This document shows, piece by piece, positions 29,626 to 41,100 of a stretch of 64,000 bases of DNA (position 1 is its first letter; each line of letters opens with the position of its first letter). The DNA is from Sphingobacteriales bacterium (GTDB lineage: Bacteria > Bacteroidota > Bacteroidia > Sphingobacteriales > Sphingobacteriaceae), in NCBI GenBank assembly GCA_026390835.1, contig JAPLFD010000006.1, positions 124,001-188,000 of the forward strand, read 5' to 3'. Below the pieces are notes generated by a model. The model made no database searches and was not told the DNA's origin. It saw only the letters and a list, made by a program, of their open reading frames with translations. The position numbers were made by a program, and so were the translations under genes.

Positions 29626-31737
29626 TTATGCGTTTGCGGTTTTGCCTTTTGATTTAGCAATTACCTCATCTTGTACGTTTTTAGGAGCTGGTTCGTAATG
29701 ATCAAACTCCATAGTAGAGGTTGCACGACCTGAGGTGATGGTACGTAACTGGGTTACATAACCAAACATTTCAGAAAGCGGCACGGTGGCTTTAATAACC
29801 TGTGCGCCTGCACGTGAATCCATACCTAAAAGCTGGCCACGACGACGGTTCATATCACCAATAACGTCACCCATGTTTTCTTCAGGAGTTAATATCTCAA
29901 TTTTCATGATTGGCTCCATCAATACCGGCTTACATTTTGGCAATGCTTCACGGAAAGCAGAACGGGCACAAATCTCGAATGATAAAGCATCTGAATCGAC
30001 TGCGTGGAAAGATCCGTCAATTAAACGCACTTTCATGCCTTGTAATGGATATCCGGCTAAAACACCGTTAACCATTGCGGCAGCAAAGCCTTTTTCAACC
30101 GAAGGGATAAATTCACGTGGAATAGAACCACCTGAAATTTCGTTTACAAACTGTAAACCGCCTTTTTCGTAATCGGCATCAATAGGCGAAATAATAACTT
30201 GAATATCGGCAAATTTACCACGACCACCTGTTTGTTTCTTATACGTTTCGCGGTGTTGTGACGTTCCGGTAATGGCCTCTTTGTAAGAAACCTGTGGAGC
30301 TCCCTGGTTTACTTCTACTTTAAACTCACGTTTCAAACGATCCATGATAATATCTAAGTGAAGCTCACCCATACCTGAAATTACAGTCTGACCTGTTTCT
30401 TCATCTGTTTTTACGTGGAATGTAGGATCTTCTTCAGATAATTTACCTAAAGCCATACCTAATTTATCCATATCGGCCTGTGTTTTAGGCTCAATAGCTA
30501 AACCGATAACCGGTTCAGGGAAATTCATAGATTCTAACACGATTGGGTGTTTTTCATCGCAAAGGGTATCTCCGGTTTTAATATCTTTAAATCCTACTAC
30601 CGCTGCAATATCTCCGGCTCCTACATTAGGAATTGGATTTTGCTTGTTGGCATGCATTTGGAAGATACGAGAAATACGTTCTTTATTACCTGAGCGCATG
30701 TTATATACATACGATCCGGCTTCTAGGTTACCTGAGTAAACACGAATAAAACACAAACGACCCACAAACGGATCGGTTGCAATTTTGAATGCTAAAGCTG
30801 CAAATGGTTCTTTTTCAGATGGTTTACGTAAGATTTCTTCACCGGTATCTGGATTAGTTCCTACAATACCTTCTACGTCCATTGGTGAAGGCAATAATTC
30901 CATCACATAATCCAACATGGTTTGTACACCTTTGTTTTTGAAAGATGAACCACAAACCATAGGAACAATTTTGGCATCTAAAACAGCCTGACGTAAAGCG
31001 TCTAAAACTTCGCGTTCTGTAATTGTTTCAGGAGCATCGAAGAATTTCTCCATCAAGCTCTCATCGTATTCAGCTACAGATTCTAGTAATTTTTCTCTCC
31101 ATTCCGTTGCTTCAGCAATCATATCTTCCGGAATTGGCACTTCGGTAAAGGTCATCCCTTTATCGTGCTCGTTCCAAACAATACCACGGAAGTTAATAAG
31201 ATCGATAACACCTTTAAATCCTTCTTCAGCACCAATTGGCAACTGCAAAGGCACGGCGTTAGAACCTAACATGTCTTTAACCTGCTTTACTACTTTTAAG
31301 AAGTCGGCACCAGAACGATCCATTTTATTAACGAAACCGATACGGGCAACATTGTAGTTATTAGCTAAACGCCAGTTGGTTTCAGATTGAGGTTCAACAC
31401 CATCAACCGCAGAGAATAAGAAAACCAAACCATCTAATACACGCAGTGAACGGTTTACCTCTACGGTAAAATCCACGTGACCCGGAGTATCGATGATGTT
31501 GATATGATAATCTTGACCTCTGTATTTCCAACCAACGGTTGTTGCAGCCGAAGTAATGGTAATACCACGCTCCTGCTCTTGTGCCATCCAATCCATGGTA
31601 GCTGCACCTTCGTGCACTTCACCAATTTTATGACTTACACCAGCATAATAAAGAATACGCTCGGTGGTTGTTGTTTTACCAGCATCAATATGTGCGGCGA
31701 TACCAATATTTCTGGTAAATTTTAAATCTCTTGACAT
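29626..31737 (-). CDS. fusA: Elongation factor G
   Basis: GTPase that drives translocation on the ribosome. 703 aa, full length. G1 [17 protein letters not shown]3 [10 protein letters not shown]4 NKMDRSGAD; domain IV and V sequences ([54 protein letters not shown]) are intact. 13 nt after rpsG. No second EF-G is in the window. Confidence 0.98.
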   Translation of the reverse strand: MSRDLKFTRNIGIAAHIDAGKTTTTERILYYAGVSHKIGEVHEGAATMDWMAQEQERGITITSAATTVGWKYRGQDYHINIIDTPGHVDFTVEVNRSLRVLDGLVFLFSAVDGVEPQSETNWRLANNYNVARIGFVNKMDRSGADFLKVVKQVKDMLGSNAVPLQLPIGAEEGFKGVIDLINFRGIVWNEHDKGMTFTEVPIPEDMIAEATEWREKLLESVAEYDESLMEKFFDAPETITEREVLDALRQAVLDAKIVPMVCGSSFKNKGVQTMLDYVMELLPSPMDVEGIVGTNPDTGEEILRKPSEKEPFAALAFKIATDPFVGRLCFIRVYSGNLEAGSYVYNMRSGNKERISRIFQMHANKQNPIPNVGAGDIAAVVGFKDIKTGDTLCDEKHPIVLESMNFPEPVIGLAIEPKTQADMDKLGMALGKLSEEDPTFHVKTDEETGQTVISGMGELHLDIIMDRLKREFKVEVNQGAPQVSYKEAITGTSQHRETYKKQTGGRGKFADIQVIISPIDADYEKGGLQFVNEISGGSIPREFIPSVEKGFAAAMVNGVLAGYPLQGMKVRLIDGSFHAVDSDALSFEICARSAFREALPKCKPVLMEPIMKIEILTPEENMGDVIGDMNRRRGQLLGMDSRAGAQVIKATVPLSEMFGYVTQLRTITSGRATSTMEFDHYEPAPKNVQDEVIAKSKGKTANA

Positions 31738-31750
31738 CTTATCTTTCTAA

Positions 31751-32218
31751 TTAAAATCTAAAGTGTGAGAATGCTTTATTGGCTTCAGCCATTTTATGGG
31801 TGTCTTCTTTTTTCTTCACGGCAGCACCTTCACCTTTAGCGGCAGCAATAATTTCGCCGGCTAATTTTTCCATCATGGTTTTTTCACCACGTTTGCGTGA
31901 ATAATTAATTAACCATTTCATTCCCAGCGCAATTTTACGATCCGGACGAACCTCGGTTGGTACTTGGAAGTTAGCGCCACCTACACGACGAGATTTAACC
32001 TCTACCATAGGCATTACGTTGTTTAGTGCCTTTTTCCAAGACTCTAATCCGTTTTCGCTCGTTTTTTTCTCTACTAATTCAACAGCATCATAGAAAATTG
32101 CGTACGCAATTGACTTTTTGCCATCATACATCATATTGTTTACAAACCTGGTTACCATTACGTCGTTAAACTTCGGATCAGGCAGGATAATTCGTTTTTT
32201 TGGTTTCGACTTTCTCAT
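31751..32218 (-). CDS. rpsG: 30S ribosomal protein S7
   Basis: Primary assembly protein of the 16S 3' domain in the head. 155 aa. [60 protein letters not shown] and [15 protein letters not shown]. 15 nt after rpsL. Confidence 0.98.
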   Translation of the reverse strand: MRKSKPKKRIILPDPKFNDVMVTRFVNNMMYDGKKSIAYAIFYDAVELVEKKTSENGLESWKKALNNVMPMVEVKSRRVGGANFQVPTEVRPDRKIALGMKWLINYSRKRGEKTMMEKLAGEIIAAAKGEGAAVKKKEDTHKMAEANKAFSHFRF

Positions 32219-32233
32219 GATTCTTTCCTCCGT

Positions 32234-32614
32234 TTATGCTTTAGCTTTAGGTTTCTTCGTTCCGTATTTAGAACGACGTTGATTACGTCCGTCTACACCA
32301 GAAGTATCTAATGCACCACGAATAATGTGGTAACGTACACCCGGTAAATCTTTCACACGTCCACCGCGAATTAATACAATTGAGTGTTCTTGCAAGTTGT
32401 GGCCTTCTCCTGGGATGTAAGCATTTACTTCTTTTCCGTTGGTTAAACGCACACGAGCTACTTTACGCATGGCTGAGTTTGGTTTTTTAGGGGTAGTAGT
32501 GTATACACGGGTACACACACCTCTTCGCTGTGGACAGCTGTCCAACGCTGGGGATTTACTCTTATCCACCATAGCTACTCTACCTTTCCTAACTAATTGT
32601 TGAATGGTTGGCAT
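32234..32614 (-). CDS. rpsL: 30S ribosomal protein S12
   Basis: Decoding-centre protein. 126 aa. [60 protein letters not shown], then [20 protein letters not shown]. The positions where streptomycin resistance usually arises (PKKPNSA and RVKDLPG) keep the sensitive-type Lys residues. First gene of the str cluster, 48 nt from its promoter -7 box. Confidence 0.98.
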   Translation of the reverse strand: MPTIQQLVRKGRVAMVDKSKSPALDSCPQRRGVCTRVYTTTPKKPNSAMRKVARVRLTNGKEVNAYIPGEGHNLQEHSIVLIRGGRVKDLPGVRYHIIRGALDTSGVDGRNQRRSKYGTKKPKAKA

Positions 32615-32661
32615 TTGTTGTTTTTAGTTTTAAAATTGTTTTATCCTATTTTAAAGGACTG

Positions 32662-32692
32662 CAAAGGTAATGTTTCCCTTTTTGATTTTCAA
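32662..32692 (-). promoter_or_regulatory. Bacteroidota-type promoter of the rpsL-rpsG-fusA-rpsJ operon
   Basis: Minus strand: TTG, 20 nt, TACCTTTG, a full match to TTG-N17-23-TAnnTTTG. It lies between the terminator of the upstream peptidase gene (32776-32811) and the rpsL ATG. Confidence 0.8.
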
Positions 32693-32775
32693 GCATTTAA
32701 GTGAAAATAATTCGTTTATGAAATTTAGTGTGAATAGCCTTGCTTAGCCTAGCTCGAATTAGGGGATTAGAAAAC

Positions 32776-32811
32776 AAAAAAAGGGGAAGCAACTTCGCTT
32801 CCCCTTTTTTT
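32776..32811 (-). terminator. Terminator of the M1 peptidase gene
   Basis: Perfect 10-bp stem AAGGGGAAGC/GCTTCCCCTT with a 6-nt loop and A/T runs on both sides. It is 19 nt after the peptidase stop codon. Confidence 0.9.
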
Positions 32812-32829
32812 GTAAAAGATGGAGAGAAA

Positions 32830-35163
32830 TTATTTTTTCTTTCCTTTTGCAGGAGCGGCAGGCGCTACAGCAGGGGCTGCAACAACAACTGGACCACCAT
32901 CACGAGTAAACACTATGGGTGAACCACCTTGAATAATAGTTAATTCGCCTTTTACGGTATTAAACTCTAAATCTAAGCCAGCGGCTTCAAATAAGAATTT
33001 ATCTTTACCATTGGGTGTTAAAGGAAATGCCGGTTGACCAGTTGCTTGAGCTACTAAGCCTCCATTTTCTACTTTAATATCTAGTTTAATTGGCATGCTA
33101 GTAGTAGAATAGGTTCCTACGTACATATCGTTGCTTACCGGAGCTTCAATTACAGTTGCTTGGGAAGTTGCTCTCCACACATCGTTTGCAGAATTGTGAT
33201 CTGGCAATACATGATCTGGATCTGAACTTACCGATTCCAATTCTTCGGTGGATGGATATTTAAAAGTCCATGAAGTATTGCGTTGCCAAATTTCTACTGG
33301 CAAGGTTATGCGTTCTTTTTTACCGCTTTTGGTTTTAAGTTCTAAAATTACGGGCATAGGTAATTTTTCTAAATTTTCAACGGTAATAATGGCTCCGTTT
33401 TTTGGATCATTTTTATCGTATTTAACGGCGGTAACGGCTTGATCTAAGCGCCAGTTGTTTTGTACCCAGCCTCTCCAAAACCAACTTAGGTTTTCACCAG
33501 ATACGTTCTCCATGGTGCGGAAGAAATCATCTGGAGTTGGGTGTTTGTAAGCCCAACGCTCTACATAAGTACGGAATGCACGATCGAAACGCTCTTTGCC
33601 TAAAATTTGCTCACGCAATAAGGTAAGGCCTGCACCCGGTTTAAAGTAGCATAACAAACCAATGTTGCGCTCTTTCATTCCGTCTGGAGTACTCAAAACA
33701 GGCTCAAGTGTAGGGCTAGTCAAACTATTTGCCATACGGTGCATATCCATTGGCTTTTCAGCATATTCGCCTTTATTAAAGGCTTCGGTACTTAGGCTGT
33801 TTATAAAGGTGTTAAATCCTTCGTCCATCCAACCAAACATGCGTTCGTTTGAACCTACAATCATCGGGAACCAGGTGTGACCAAATTCATGATCGGTTAC
33901 ACCCCAAAGTCCTGCGGTTTTATCTTTCCAATTGCAAAATACAATGCCTGGATATTCCATACCACCCTCGTTACCAGCTACGTTGGTAGCTGCAGGGTAC
34001 GGAAATTCGAACCATTGTTTCGAGTAATGTTCAATAGATGCTTTGGTGTATTCGGTTGAACGGCTCCAAGCATCGTTTCCGGTACTTTCTACCGGATAGG
34101 CAGAAATGGCCAAGGTTTTTTTACCGCTTGCAACGTTAATTTTAGCCGCATCAATAATAAATGCTGGAGACGATGCAAAGGCAAAATCTCTAGAATTTTT
34201 AATTTTATATTTCCACGTTAATTCAGTTTTACCAGCCGGACGTGAAGCAGGGTTAGTTAATTCTGCTTCGCCTCTAATGATCACTGTTTTTTCACTAGCA
34301 GCAGCATCTGCCCAACGTTTTTGTTGCTCGGCAGTGTATACGTCTTGCGGGTTGGTTAATTCACCCGAAGCTACTACAATATGACTTGCAGGAACAGTTA
34401 ATGCTACGTCAAAATCGCCATATTCTAAGTAAAACTCACTAGCACCCAAATACGGGTCTACGTTCCAACCACGCACATCATCGTACACACACATGCGTGG
34501 ATACCATTGCGCTAGGGTGAATATTTTACCATTTTTTGTTTGCTCAACACCCATACGATCGGAACCGTACAAAGGTGACACAAAACTATACTCTACTTTT
34601 AATTTTACCTGACCGCCGGCCGCTTGTAGCGATTTTGGCAAGAAAACCTGCATACGGGTATCGGTAATTTGGTATTTCAATTCAGTTTGGGTGGTTTTAC
34701 CTTGAAGGGTACTTAAAACAGATACCGATTTGATGGTGTATCCGCCATCAAATTTTTGATTACCAGCACCATTACGGCTTCCATTCATTGGAATTACTGC
34801 ATTTCCACGAGAATCGGCTTTAAATAAATTTTGGTCTAATTGCATCCAAACAAAGCCTAAGGCATCGGGGCTATTATTGGTATAAGTTACGGTAGCTGAA
34901 CCCGAAATTTCGTTTTTTTGATCATTTAACTTAGCGGTTAATTGATAATCGGCACGGTTTTGCCAATATTTAGGACCAGGCTGCCCACTTGCCGAACGGT
35001 ATTCGTTACCTGTTCTGGTATAAAAAATAGGAGCAAAAGCATCCTGATAGCTATATTTAGATACCGGTGCCGACGTGCTTGCGCTTGGCGCTTGTTGTGC
35101 AAAGGTATTTACTCCTAGCAACAAGGCAAACGATACACTGATAAAGTGTTTAATTTTGTTCAT
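32830..35163 (-). CDS. M1 family metallopeptidase, exported
   Basis: Zinc aminopeptidase-like enzyme, 777 aa. Signal peptide of about 23 residues ([20 protein letters not shown] then FAQ). An N-terminal beta domain precedes the thermolysin-like catalytic domain: [10 protein letters not shown] corresponds to the GxMEN substrate-binding motif in altered form, and [17 protein letters not shown] with FGWMDEGFN is a correct HEXXH-X18-E zinc site near residue 424. The C-terminus is a short Ala/Pro/Lys tail ([15 protein letters not shown]), not a T9SS sorting domain, so periplasmic location is most likely. Monocistronic, with its own terminator. The family is certain; substrate unknown. Confidence 0.93.
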   Translation of the reverse strand: MNKIKHFISVSFALLLGVNTFAQQAPSASTSAPVSKYSYQDAFAPIFYTRTGNEYRSASGQPGPKYWQNRADYQLTAKLNDQKNEISGSATVTYTNNSPDALGFVWMQLDQNLFKADSRGNAVIPMNGSRNGAGNQKFDGGYTIKSVSVLSTLQGKTTQTELKYQITDTRMQVFLPKSLQAAGGQVKLKVEYSFVSPLYGSDRMGVEQTKNGKIFTLAQWYPRMCVYDDVRGWNVDPYLGASEFYLEYGDFDVALTVPASHIVVASGELTNPQDVYTAEQQKRWADAAASEKTVIIRGEAELTNPASRPAGKTELTWKYKIKNSRDFAFASSPAFIIDAAKINVASGKKTLAISAYPVESTGNDAWSRSTEYTKASIEHYSKQWFEFPYPAATNVAGNEGGMEYPGIVFCNWKDKTAGLWGVTDHEFGHTWFPMIVGSNERMFGWMDEGFNTFINSLSTEAFNKGEYAEKPMDMHRMANSLTSPTLEPVLSTPDGMKERNIGLLCYFKPGAGLTLLREQILGKERFDRAFRTYVERWAYKHPTPDDFFRTMENVSGENLSWFWRGWVQNNWRLDQAVTAVKYDKNDPKNGAIITVENLEKLPMPVILELKTKSGKKERITLPVEIWQRNTSWTFKYPSTEELESVSSDPDHVLPDHNSANDVWRATSQATVIEAPVSNDMYVGTYSTTSMPIKLDIKVENGGLVAQATGQPAFPLTPNGKDKFLFEAAGLDLEFNTVKGELTIIQGGSPIVFTRDGGPVVVAAPAVAPAAPAKGKKK

Positions 35164-35223
35164 TGTGAGATTGATTTTTAGAGTTGTAAATTAGTGAAAA
35201 TGATTGTTATTTAATTATAAATG

Positions 35224-35577
35224 TTACTTCTTTGCAAAATATGTAGCATAGGCTATATCATCAAAACCTAACAAAATACCTTTCTTCGACTCCAGTATAG
35301 GGCGTTTTGTTACACTTGTTTTCTGCAGTATTAACTCAAATGCTGCTTCTTTATTTTGAATGCCTTGTTGAATTTCTAGAGGCAATTGCTTCCACGTAGT
35401 GCCTCTTTTGTTTACCAAAGCTTCCCAACCCACTTGCTTGGCCCAAGCTTCTAATCTATCTGTAGTGATGCCTTTTTTCTTAAAATCGTGAAAAGTATAG
35501 TCTATTTGTTGAGCTTTCAGCCAATCGAGGGCTTTTTTAACGGTATTGCAATTGGGTATGCCGTAGAGGGTAATCAT
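35224..35577 (-). CDS. ArsC/Spx-related protein (YffB type)
   Basis: A 117-aa thioredoxin-fold protein. MITLYGIPNCNTVKKALDWL is the YffB/ArsC-family start with a single active-site Cys at position 10; DYTFHDFKKKGITTDRLEAW and KRPILESKKGILLGF complete the family pattern. The CxxC of redox-active Spx is not present. YffB proteins are annotated as arsenate reductase-like, but arsenate activity is not assured. Its stop is 60 nt from the peptidase gene and it starts one nt after the pth stop, so it is probably co-transcribed with pth. Confidence 0.88.
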   Translation of the reverse strand: MITLYGIPNCNTVKKALDWLKAQQIDYTFHDFKKKGITTDRLEAWAKQVGWEALVNKRGTTWKQLPLEIQQGIQNKEAAFELILQKTSVTKRPILESKKGILLGFDDIAYATYFAKK

Positions 35578-35578
35578 G

Positions 35579-36139
35579 TTATTTATTAAAGTTAGTCATG
35601 GTTAACTCGGGGCCAATGGCCACAAAACTTTCTATCATTTGTATGCTTTTATCTATTAAAGACGGTAATTCGGGCTGTTCGGTTGCGTCAAATCCGCTTA
35701 ATACATAATCTACTTGGTGTCCTTTTGGGAAATCATCACCAATGCCAAAGCGAATACGTGGATAATCGGAATGGCCCAATACCGCCTCAATGCTTTTTAA
35801 TCCGTTGTGGCCTGCATTGCTTCCTTTGGGCTTTAAACGCACCGTTCCGAAAGGCAGGGCTAAATCGTCAACCACAATAAGTACCCGCTCGGCCGGAATG
35901 GCCAATTCCTGCATCCAATAGTTAAGGGCTTTGCCACTTAAATTCATGTAAGTGGTAGGTTTTATGAGGCAGAGTTTTTTGCCTTTAAAAGACACTTCGG
36001 TATAGCCTGCCAAACGCATGGTGGTGAAACTTGCACCCGCTTTTTTGGCCAATTCATCTAACACCATAAAGCCAATATTATGCCTGTTATCGGCATATTC
36101 GGGGCCTATGTTTCCTAATCCAATTATGAGGTATTTCAT
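35579..36139 (-). CDS. pth: Peptidyl-tRNA hydrolase
   Basis: Releases tRNA from peptidyl-tRNA that dissociates from ribosomes. 186 aa from the ATG at 36139 (MKYLIIGLGNIGPEYADNRH NIGF, containing catalytic His20); an upstream in-frame start would add 13 unrelated residues. Further signatures: KPTTYMNLSGKAL, VVDDLALPFGTVRLKPKGSN AGHNGLKSI, DYPRIRFGIG. Prs, the L25/Ctc protein and Pth stand in the same order as prs-ctc-spoVC in Bacillus subtilis. Confidence 0.97.
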   Translation of the reverse strand: MKYLIIGLGNIGPEYADNRHNIGFMVLDELAKKAGASFTTMRLAGYTEVSFKGKKLCLIKPTTYMNLSGKALNYWMQELAIPAERVLIVVDDLALPFGTVRLKPKGSNAGHNGLKSIEAVLGHSDYPRIRFGIGDDFPKGHQVDYVLSGFDATEQPELPSLIDKSIQMIESFVAIGPELTMTNFNK

Positions 36140-36178
36140 GAATAACAAATATAAAAAAAGACTGGGCTTAGCGGGCAT

Positions 36179-36212
36179 AAAAAAAGCGCCCCGTTTTGGA
36201 GGCGCTTTTTTT
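36179..36212 (-). terminator. Terminator after rplY
   Basis: Stem AAAAAGCGCC/GGCGCTTTTT around a 10-nt loop, with a T run on both strands, 17 nt after the rplY stop and before pth. It would limit read-through from prs-rplY into pth. Confidence 0.85.
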
Positions 36213-36228
36213 GAGAAACAAGGCTGTA

Positions 36229-36804
36229 TTAACTAGCTGCTTCTTGTTCTGCTTGTTTTAATGCACGAGACATTACCACAGAAACGATGGTATCATCGGC
36301 ATTGTTGGTTACTTGGAATTTATCGAAGCTTAAATCGCCAACACGTACAGATTTTCCTAATTCTAATACTTCAATACCTACTTCAACGTATTGTGGCATA
36401 TCTTTAGCGAATGCTTTAACACGCAGTTTACGTAGTTTTTGGATTAATTTACCCCCCATTTTAACGCCAGGAGAAGTGCCGGTTAATTTTACCGGAATTT
36501 CCATTACAAATGGTTTGCTTTCGTTTACTCTTAAAAAGTCAACGTGCAAAATTTGTTCGGTTAATGGGTGAAATTGGATGTCTTGCAATACCGCTTGCGC
36601 TTTGGTACCTTCTACATCAATGTCAACGAAATGAACGTCTGGTGTGTACACCAAGCCTTTCAGATCAGCTGCGGACACGGCGAAGTGGATTTGGTTGTCT
36701 CCACCATAAAGAACTGCAGGCACTTTGCCTTCGTAACGCAATTCTTTAGCGTCTCTTTTCCCTACGTTCTCTCTACGAGAACCGCTAATAGCAAATGATT
36801 TCAT
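36229..36804 (-). CDS. rplY: 50S ribosomal protein L25/general stress protein Ctc
   Basis: 5S rRNA-binding protein of the longer two-domain Ctc class, 191 aa. The N-terminal L25 domain covers about residues 1-90 (MKSFAISGSRRENVGKRDAK, LRYEGKVPAVLYGG), and the second TL5-like domain continues with RVNESKPFVMEIPVKLTGTS and PGVKMGGKLIQKLRKLRVKA. 31 nt after prs, probably one transcript, followed by a terminator. Confidence 0.96.
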   Translation of the reverse strand: MKSFAISGSRRENVGKRDAKELRYEGKVPAVLYGGDNQIHFAVSAADLKGLVYTPDVHFVDIDVEGTKAQAVLQDIQFHPLTEQILHVDFLRVNESKPFVMEIPVKLTGTSPGVKMGGKLIQKLRKLRVKAFAKDMPQYVEVGIEVLELGKSVRVGDLSFDKFQVTNNADDTIVSVVMSRALKQAEQEAAS

Positions 36805-36835
36805 TTTTTAATTTATTATATATCTAACGTTATTG

Positions 36836-37780
36836 TTATTCTACTCTAAACAGATCTGATATCGAGCCGTGTTCGTTTACATTAGCAATGGCTTTGGCAA
36901 ACAAATCGGCGGTTGATAAGACCTTAATTTTGCTACTCTCCTGTTTTAAGGGGATCGTATCGGTAACTATTAATTCTGCCAAGGCAGAATTTTCAATGGT
37001 TTCGTAAGCCTTACCAGATAATACGGCATGGCTACAAACGGCTCTTACACTATTGGCTCCGTTTTCCATAATTAAGGAAGCGGCTTTGGCCAAGGTTCCG
37101 GCGGTGTCGCAAATATCGTCTATCAAAACAATATCTTGCCCGCTTACGTCACCAATAATCGACATCGATTCGATTTCATTGGCACGTTTTCTTCGTTTAT
37201 CGCAAATAACCACTTCGGCATTAAAGTATTTGGCAAACGTACGGGCACGGTAAGAACCTCCCATATCCGGCGATGCGATGGTTAAATTCGGTAGGTTGAG
37301 GCTCTTAATATAAGGCACAAAAATTACCGAAGCATCCAAATGGTCAACCGGAATGTCAAAGAACCCTTGTATTTGTGCAGCATGCAAATCCATCGTCATA
37401 ATACGGTGGGCACCCGATGCAGTAATTAGATTGGCAATTAGCTTTGCGCCAATGGCCACTCTTGGTTTATCTTTTCTATCTTGACGAGCAAAACCAAAAT
37501 AAGGAACCACCACGGTAATGTAATGGGCCGATGCTCTTTTGGCTGCATCTGTCATGAGCAATAATTCCATCAAATTTTCGGTTGGTGGAATGGTGCTTTG
37601 GATTAAGAAGATGTCGCATCCTCTAACCGATTCGTTGAAGTGTGGCTGAAATTCGCCATCGCTAAAACGAGAAAGTGAAACATCGCCTAATGGCTTACCA
37701 TACGATTCTGCTATCTTTTGGGCCAAAACCGTAGTTCCAGAACCAGCAAACAGTTTTACAGGATTAAATTGTAAGGGCAT
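36836..37780 (-). CDS. prs: Ribose-phosphate pyrophosphokinase
   Basis: Makes PRPP from ribose 5-phosphate and ATP, the entry to purine, pyrimidine, His and Trp synthesis. 314 aa. SLSRFSDGEFQPHFNESVRG, YFGFARQDRKDKPRVAIGAK, the DMGGSYRARTFAKYF region and the PRPP-binding loop DIVLIDDICDTAGTL are all present. The start lies only 20 nt from the terminator that follows tRNA-Gln, so the promoter must overlap that region or transcription reads through. Confidence 0.97.
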   Translation of the reverse strand: MPLQFNPVKLFAGSGTTVLAQKIAESYGKPLGDVSLSRFSDGEFQPHFNESVRGCDIFLIQSTIPPTENLMELLLMTDAAKRASAHYITVVVPYFGFARQDRKDKPRVAIGAKLIANLITASGAHRIMTMDLHAAQIQGFFDIPVDHLDASVIFVPYIKSLNLPNLTIASPDMGGSYRARTFAKYFNAEVVICDKRRKRANEIESMSIIGDVSGQDIVLIDDICDTAGTLAKAASLIMENGANSVRAVCSHAVLSGKAYETIENSALAELIVTDTIPLKQESSKIKVLSTADLFAKAIANVNEHGSISDLFRVE

Positions 37781-37800
37781 AACCTTTTTGTTAGACGTTT

Positions 37801-37836
37801 AAAAAAATTCGGATTGCGGGAAATACACAATCCGAA
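37801..37836 (-). terminator. Terminator after tRNA-Gln
   Basis: Perfect 9-bp stem TTCGGATTG/CAATCCGAA with an 11-nt loop, followed on the minus strand by seven T. It starts 10 nt after the tRNA 3' end. Confidence 0.88.
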
Positions 37837-37846
37837 CTCTTTCATG

Positions 37847-37917
37847 TTGTCCTACCAGGATTCGAACCTAGACAGACTGGACCAAAACCAGTTGTACTAC
37901 CTTTATACTATAGGACA
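37847..37917 (-). tRNA. tRNA-Gln (anticodon TTG)
   Basis: A 71-nt cloverleaf on the minus strand: acceptor TGTCCTA/TAGGACA with discriminator A, D stem GTAT/GTAC, anticodon stem ACTGG/CCAGT with loop TTTTGGT (anticodon TTG, reading CAA/CAG), 4-nt variable loop, T arm CTAGG-TTCGAAT-CCTGG. CCA is not encoded. It has its own promoter (37955-37985) and terminator (37801-37836). Confidence 0.95.
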
Positions 37918-37954
37918 ATCTCCAAAAACCAAGCTAATGCCGGCAAATGGTTCG

Positions 37955-37985
37955 CAAATATAGAGGGATAAATACTAATCTGCAA
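37955..37985 (-). promoter_or_regulatory. Promoter of tRNA-Gln
   Basis: Minus strand: TTTG, 20 nt, TATATTTG, ending 38 nt before the tRNA 5' end. Full match to the Bacteroidota consensus. Confidence 0.75.
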
Positions 37986-38050
37986 ATGAATTTACATTTT
38001 AGGCAGAAGAAATTACGGGCTGTTAAATTCTGTTAATAGCTAGGCTTGAA

Positions 38051-38083
38051 TTGCTCAAATTTAAATTCTATTCCTTATTTTCG
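38051..38083 (+). promoter_or_regulatory. Possible promoter of the DUF2723 gene
   Basis: TTG, 22 nt, TATTTTCG: one mismatch in the -7 box relative to TAnnTTTG. It ends 23 nt before the start codon. Confidence 0.35.
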
Positions 38084-38106
38084 ACATTTCTAAAGGAAAA
38101 CCGTTT

Positions 38107-41100
38107 ATGAACTATTCAAAAATTAATAATCTGGCCGGATGGGTAACTTTTTTAATCGCATCTATCACCTATATTTTAACCTTAGAACCTTCTACTAGTT
38201 TTTGGGATTGTGGCGAATTTATTGCTGCTGCCTATAAATTGCAAGTAGTACACCAGCCGGGCGCTCCACTGTTTCTAATGGTTCAGAAAATGTTCTCCTT
38301 GTTGGCTGGTGGCAACACCGCCAAGATAGCTTATTTCATGAATGTAGGCTCAGCACTTTGTAGTGGTTTAACCATATTATTTTTATTCTGGACTATTACA
38401 GCTCTTGCCAAAAAAGTAGTGGCGAAACCCAATGAAGAGCTTAGTAACGGCCAATTAATTAGTATTATAGGTAGTGGATTAGTGGGTGCTCTTGCCTATA
38501 CTTTTTCAGATTCTTTTTGGTTTTCTGCTGTGGAATCTGAAGTGTATGCCATGTCATCGTTATGTACAGCCATTGTATTTTGGGCTATTTTAAAATGGGA
38601 AGCACAAGCCAATGAACCTGGGGCAGACCGCTGGATCATTTTTATAGCTTATGTGATGGGGCTTTCCATTGGTGTACACTTGTTAAACTTATTAGTAATA
38701 CCAGCCATTGCCTTGGTGTATTATTTCAAACGTAACGTAATTGCAACGCCCAAAGGAACCATTTTAGCCTTATTTACGGGTATTCTTATTTTAGGGGTTA
38801 TTCAATACGGAGTTATTCAATACCTCATTAAACTAGCCGCCAATTTCGATTTATTCTTTGTAAATTCTTTAGGATTAGGCTTTGGTAGTGGCGTGCTTGT
38901 ATTTACTCTATTACTTATCGGGGCTATTGTGTACGGCATTCGCTACAGTATTCGCAAAAACAAAGCGGTATTAAACCTAGCCTTGCTTTGTTTCACCTTC
39001 ATTTTATTAGGCTATAGTTCTTACGCCATGCTGATTATTAGAGCACAGGCTAACCCAAGTTTGAATAACTCCGATCCGGATAATGTATTTGCCATGTTGA
39101 GTTACTTAAATAGAGAACAATATGGCGACAGGCCTTTGGCATATGGGCATTATTTCGATTCTAAACTGATAGAAGTAAACGAAGGTGCAACCATTTACCG
39201 CAAGGATGCTACTAAATATGAAGAACTTAAAGAAAAAAGGAACGAATACGTGTACGATCGCAATACTTTACTACCCAGAATGTATAGTAATGATCCTAGC
39301 CATGTTGGCTTTTACAAAGATTGGATGCAGCTAGGCGAAACGGGCTCCCCTAGTTTTACAGATAACCTTGGTTTTCTATTTAGCTACCAAACCGGCTTTA
39401 TGTACATGCGTTATTTTGCATGGAACTTTGTGGGCCGACAAAATGATGAGCAAGGCCATGGAAATTATTTAGATGGCAATTGGATGACTGGTATTAAAGC
39501 CATTGACAATTTACATATTGGCGGCCAAGATGCGCTTTCGCAAGGAGCTAAAACACAGGTTGCTTACAACCGTTTCTTTGCTCTTCCATTCATTTTAGGC
39601 TTAATTGGTATATTTTGGCATTTTAAACGCAAAGAAAAAGATGCTGGAATTGTAGCACTCTTATTTTTCTTTACCGGCATGGCTATTGTACTCTACTTAA
39701 ACCAAACTCCCCTACAACCCAGAGAGCGTGATTATGCCTATACTGGATCTTTCTACGCTTTTGCCATTTGGATTGGTTTAGGAGTTGCCGCTATTTCGGA
39801 GTTCTTAAGCAAAAAGCTAAACCCTCAGAATGGAGCCATTTTAGCAACGCTTATTGGCCTATGCATGGCTCCAGCATTAATGGCCAAAGAAGGTTGGAAC
39901 GACCACGACAGATCAAGCAAAACTACACCAAGAGATTTTGCGATTGATTACTTAGAATCGTGTGCGCCAAATGCTATTTTATTTACCTATGGAGATAACG
40001 ACACCTACCCTATTTGGTATGCCCAAGAAGTAGAAAATATTCGCCCAGATGTACGGGTAATTAACTTAAGCCTGTTAGGTACCGATTGGTATTTACGTCA
40101 GTTGAAAGATAAAATAAACAAAGCGGAGCCCGCTCCATTGAGCATGCCGAACGAAAAATTTGTGCAGGGTGTGCGTGATATCTTATACTACCAAGATATC
40201 GGATTAAAAGAACCGGTTGAACTTAAAAACTTAGTTGAATTCCTTTTATCGGATGCTGATGGTGATAAAGTAGGCTACGAAAGTGGTGATAAACAAAATT
40301 TCTTGCCTACTAAAAACTTCAAGCTTAGCGTAAACCCTCAAGAAGTTTTAGCAAGCGGAACGCTTCCAGCTAATTTAAAAGATCAAATTACCCCTGCTCT
40401 AACGTGGACGTACAATAAAAATCACGTCACTAAGGATAACTTAGGGCTATTAGACATCTTAGCACATAATAATTGGAAACGCCCCATTTATTTTGCCATT
40501 ACCGTACCATCAGAAAATTATGCCGGACTTGATAAATACTTATACAAAGAAGGTTTTGCCTACCGCTTATTGCCATTACAAGCAAGCGCCACTCCCGACA
40601 AAGAGTTAATAAATACCTCCACCATGTACACCAACATGATGACGAAATTCCGTTGGGGAAATATGAAAAATGCTAGTTACTTAGATACCGAATCTAACCG
40701 AATGGTGCTCATCATCATCAATAACTTTAATATTTTGGCCAAGCAACTACTTGCTGAAGGCAAAATAGACGAAGCCAAGAAAACATTAGATAAATGTAGA
40801 GAAGTGGTGCCCGAGAGGTTATTCTCTATGCGCTCTGCATTGCAGACCTATTTTACTGCAGATTTGCTGTATAAAATTGGTGAAACCCAAAAAGCAAATG
40901 CCCTCACTAGCAAAGTAACCGATTATTTAATCGATGAGCTTGGTTACCTTATAGCTATAGAAAAAGACAGGCCAAATGCCGGTAGAAACGATATTCAATT
41001 CGGGCTTTCTATCATAAATGAAGTTATTAGAACTACCGATAGTCAAGGGCAAAAAGAGCTAAGTGCTCGTATACAAAAGCAGTTAGCAGACTTGCAATCG